Assembly: GCA_025997755.1 (NCBI GenBank)
Contig: BNVA01000117.1
Location: 1-5,952 of the forward strand
Length of the DNA: 5,952 bases
Direction of reading: 5' to 3'
DNA from: Spirochaetia bacterium
GTDB taxonomy: Bacteria; Spirochaetota; Spirochaetia; Treponematales; Breznakiellaceae
The translations under genes were made by a program, and so were the position numbers. Shown piece after piece: positions 5,012 through 5,952 of the stretch (the stretch's first letter is position 1; the number at the start of each line of letters is the position of its first letter). The notes beneath the pieces were generated by a model. The model saw nothing but the letters and a program-made list of their open reading frames with translations. It was not told the DNA's origin and did no database searches.

Positions 5012-5952
5012 ATGTTACAAAGCCGTAAAATCTTTCTTGTTGCCATCATTTTATTGACGTTCACGGTAAACACTGCACAGACCCAAGATTTAAATATCAC
5101 CGAAGAAGTTGAACCTTTGCCCGATATGGTGCCTTCCCCCCCCAGCTTCCCGTAATACAGGAATACTAGGTGACTATACTTTTTCTATTGATAATGGCGT
5201 GGGTTTGTTAATAGGACAGAGTGAAGAGATTGTTTATGCGAAGAAAGGATCAACCGACAAACTTAGCCAGCTTCTCTGGGATTTGATGCCGGTTTTTTAT
5301 TACAAAGCCGGGTTTGATTTTTCTTTACGGGACCCTTGGGAAAAACTAGGATTTTATGCGACAGGGAATTTTAAATTCGGTATACCCGGTGAAACCGGAA
5401 AAATGGAAGACAGGGATTGGTATGATGTTGCAACCGGAGCGGCGCCTTCCAGTCAATTAGCTTCGCTTTCCTCGCATACAAATGAAACCAAAAGCGCCAT
5501 AATCATAGATGCGGCGGCAGGCGTATCTATCCCTATAAAATCAAGATGGCTATTAAGCCCCGGCATAAAGTTTTCCTACATGGGTTATAAATTTCTTGCA
5601 TATAACGGAAAATTTGAAGTTTCCGGAGGTAACTCTATTAATGTTCCGCTTTATGGACCCGGCATTATGTACGAGCAGGATTGGGTTATGCTTTTTTTGG
5701 GTCTTAACGCCGGTTTTAAAATCAACAATTCATTAGTGCTAAGAGCAGGTACGTTTATAAGTCCTTTCAATTGGTGTAATGACAGGGATAATCACTTACG
5801 CAGACCTATACCAACCACAAACGGTAATTTGTGGGGCATGGGCCTTGAATTTAAGGAAGAAACCGCAGGCGGCATAGGACTAGATGTGGAATTGGGTTTG
5901 GATTTTACTCCGGTAGAACGGCTTACACTTTCGTTTAACGCATCTTACCGTA
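5012..5952 (+). CDS. Omptin-family outer-membrane protease, split by a C8 frameshift, 3' end missing
   Basis: Omptins are ten-stranded outer-membrane beta-barrel proteases (peptidase family A26, PF01278) with an outward-facing active site that usually cleaves near basic residues. The ATG at 5012 starts a signal peptide (MLQSRKIFLVAIILL, then a likely cut near NTA-Q). This frame runs to TAA at 5153-5155. After the C8 run at 5136-5143 the frame starting with CCA 5142 stays open to the window edge, about 270 codons. With seven C the two parts join. Visible motifs are GQSEEIVY (OmpT GKTKERVY, Glu27 equivalent at 5226), KLSQLLW, GKMEDRDWYD (Asp83/Asp85 equivalents at 5409 and 5415), and NDRDNH (Asp208, Asp210 and His212 equivalents at 5781, 5787 and 5793). 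The joined length is about 313 codons without the end, and OmpT precursor is 317, so roughly 40 residues are off the edge. As written the gene is out of frame: phase-off, recently broken, or a one-base error. Confidence 0.82.
5136..5143 (+). repeat. C8 homopolymer at the omptin frameshift point
   Basis: Eight C lie in the codons just after the signal peptide. With eight, the frame started at 5012 ends ten bases later at TAA 5153-5155. With seven (or ten), it continues as PASRNTGILGDYTF into the omptin barrel. The tract is the only place where the two frames need to be joined, and both sides code sensibly in their own frame. Confidence 0.93.

Larger units (their letters stand above)
3101..5952 (-). 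repeat. Right arm of end-to-end inverted repeat
   Basis: This is the mirror copy of 1-2852. It is treated here as the reference arm because it is continuous with the intact 3' end of the aminopeptidase gene and the start of the bactofilin gene. The sequence from 2853 to 5952 therefore reads as a normal operon with a divergent neighbour. Confidence 0.97.

Noticed and set aside
4925..5155. A 76-residue proline-containing protein starting at TTG 4925
   Set aside because: It starts upstream of the predicted promoter and overlaps the cobS start. The meaningful part is the signal peptide from 5012, which belongs to the omptin gene.
1..5952. Two paralogous gene sets in head-to-head duplication
   Set aside because: The two arms show no divergence where compared, including in slippery C13 and C8 runs, and share the same frameshift and the same edge. 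An old duplication would have differed.

Overview
The window is one long inverted repeat that runs end to end. Bases 1-2852 and 3101-5952 are reverse complements (position i pairs with 5953-i) around a 248-bp unique centre, 2853-3100. Every gene in the arms therefore appears twice in opposite orientation, and the window holds only about 3.1 kb of independent sequence. Arms that end at exactly the same base at both window edges, identical homopolymer lengths (13 and 8) in both arms, and a central junction that cuts two genes all point to a fold-back molecule or a palindromic assembly artefact. The pattern resembles a multiple-displacement-amplification inversion chimera. A real duplication or a hairpin-ended replicon cannot be excluded from sequence alone.

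The native locus is best read from the right half. A divergent intergenic region (4933-5011) separates a plus-strand outer-membrane omptin-type protease (5012 to the window edge, 3' end missing) from a minus-strand operon. The operon order is cobS (cobalamin synthase, 4932-4096), a COG4324/PF10023-type putative aminopeptidase lipoprotein (4088-3051), and the first 63 codons of a bactofilin-like gene (3041-2853), where the sequence folds back. Spacing is 7 bp and 9 bp, so the three genes are probably co-transcribed. The left half repeats the omptin gene, cobS and all but the last 16 codons of the aminopeptidase in mirror image. Its aminopeptidase ends in 23 foreign residues read antisense through bactofilin.

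The most interesting biology is in the omptin gene, which an annotation by simple ORF length would miss. The signal-peptide part stops at 5155 just after a run of eight C. Removing one C joins it to an uninterrupted reading frame of about 270 codons reaching the window edge. That frame carries the omptin catalytic Asp-x-Asp and Asp-x-His pairs and both acidic S1-pocket residues. A second tract of thirteen C lies between the predicted promoter and the signal-peptide ATG. Two homopolymers in the first 150 bp of a surface-protease gene suggest phase variation, although a one-base sequencing error in C8 would look the same.

The organism is probably a spirochaete close to Treponema (inference). 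Supporting points are the aminopeptidase-bactofilin pairing, the relaxed lipobox, moderately low GC, and homopolymer tracts near surface-protein promoters as known in treponemes. No gene here is diagnostic on its own.
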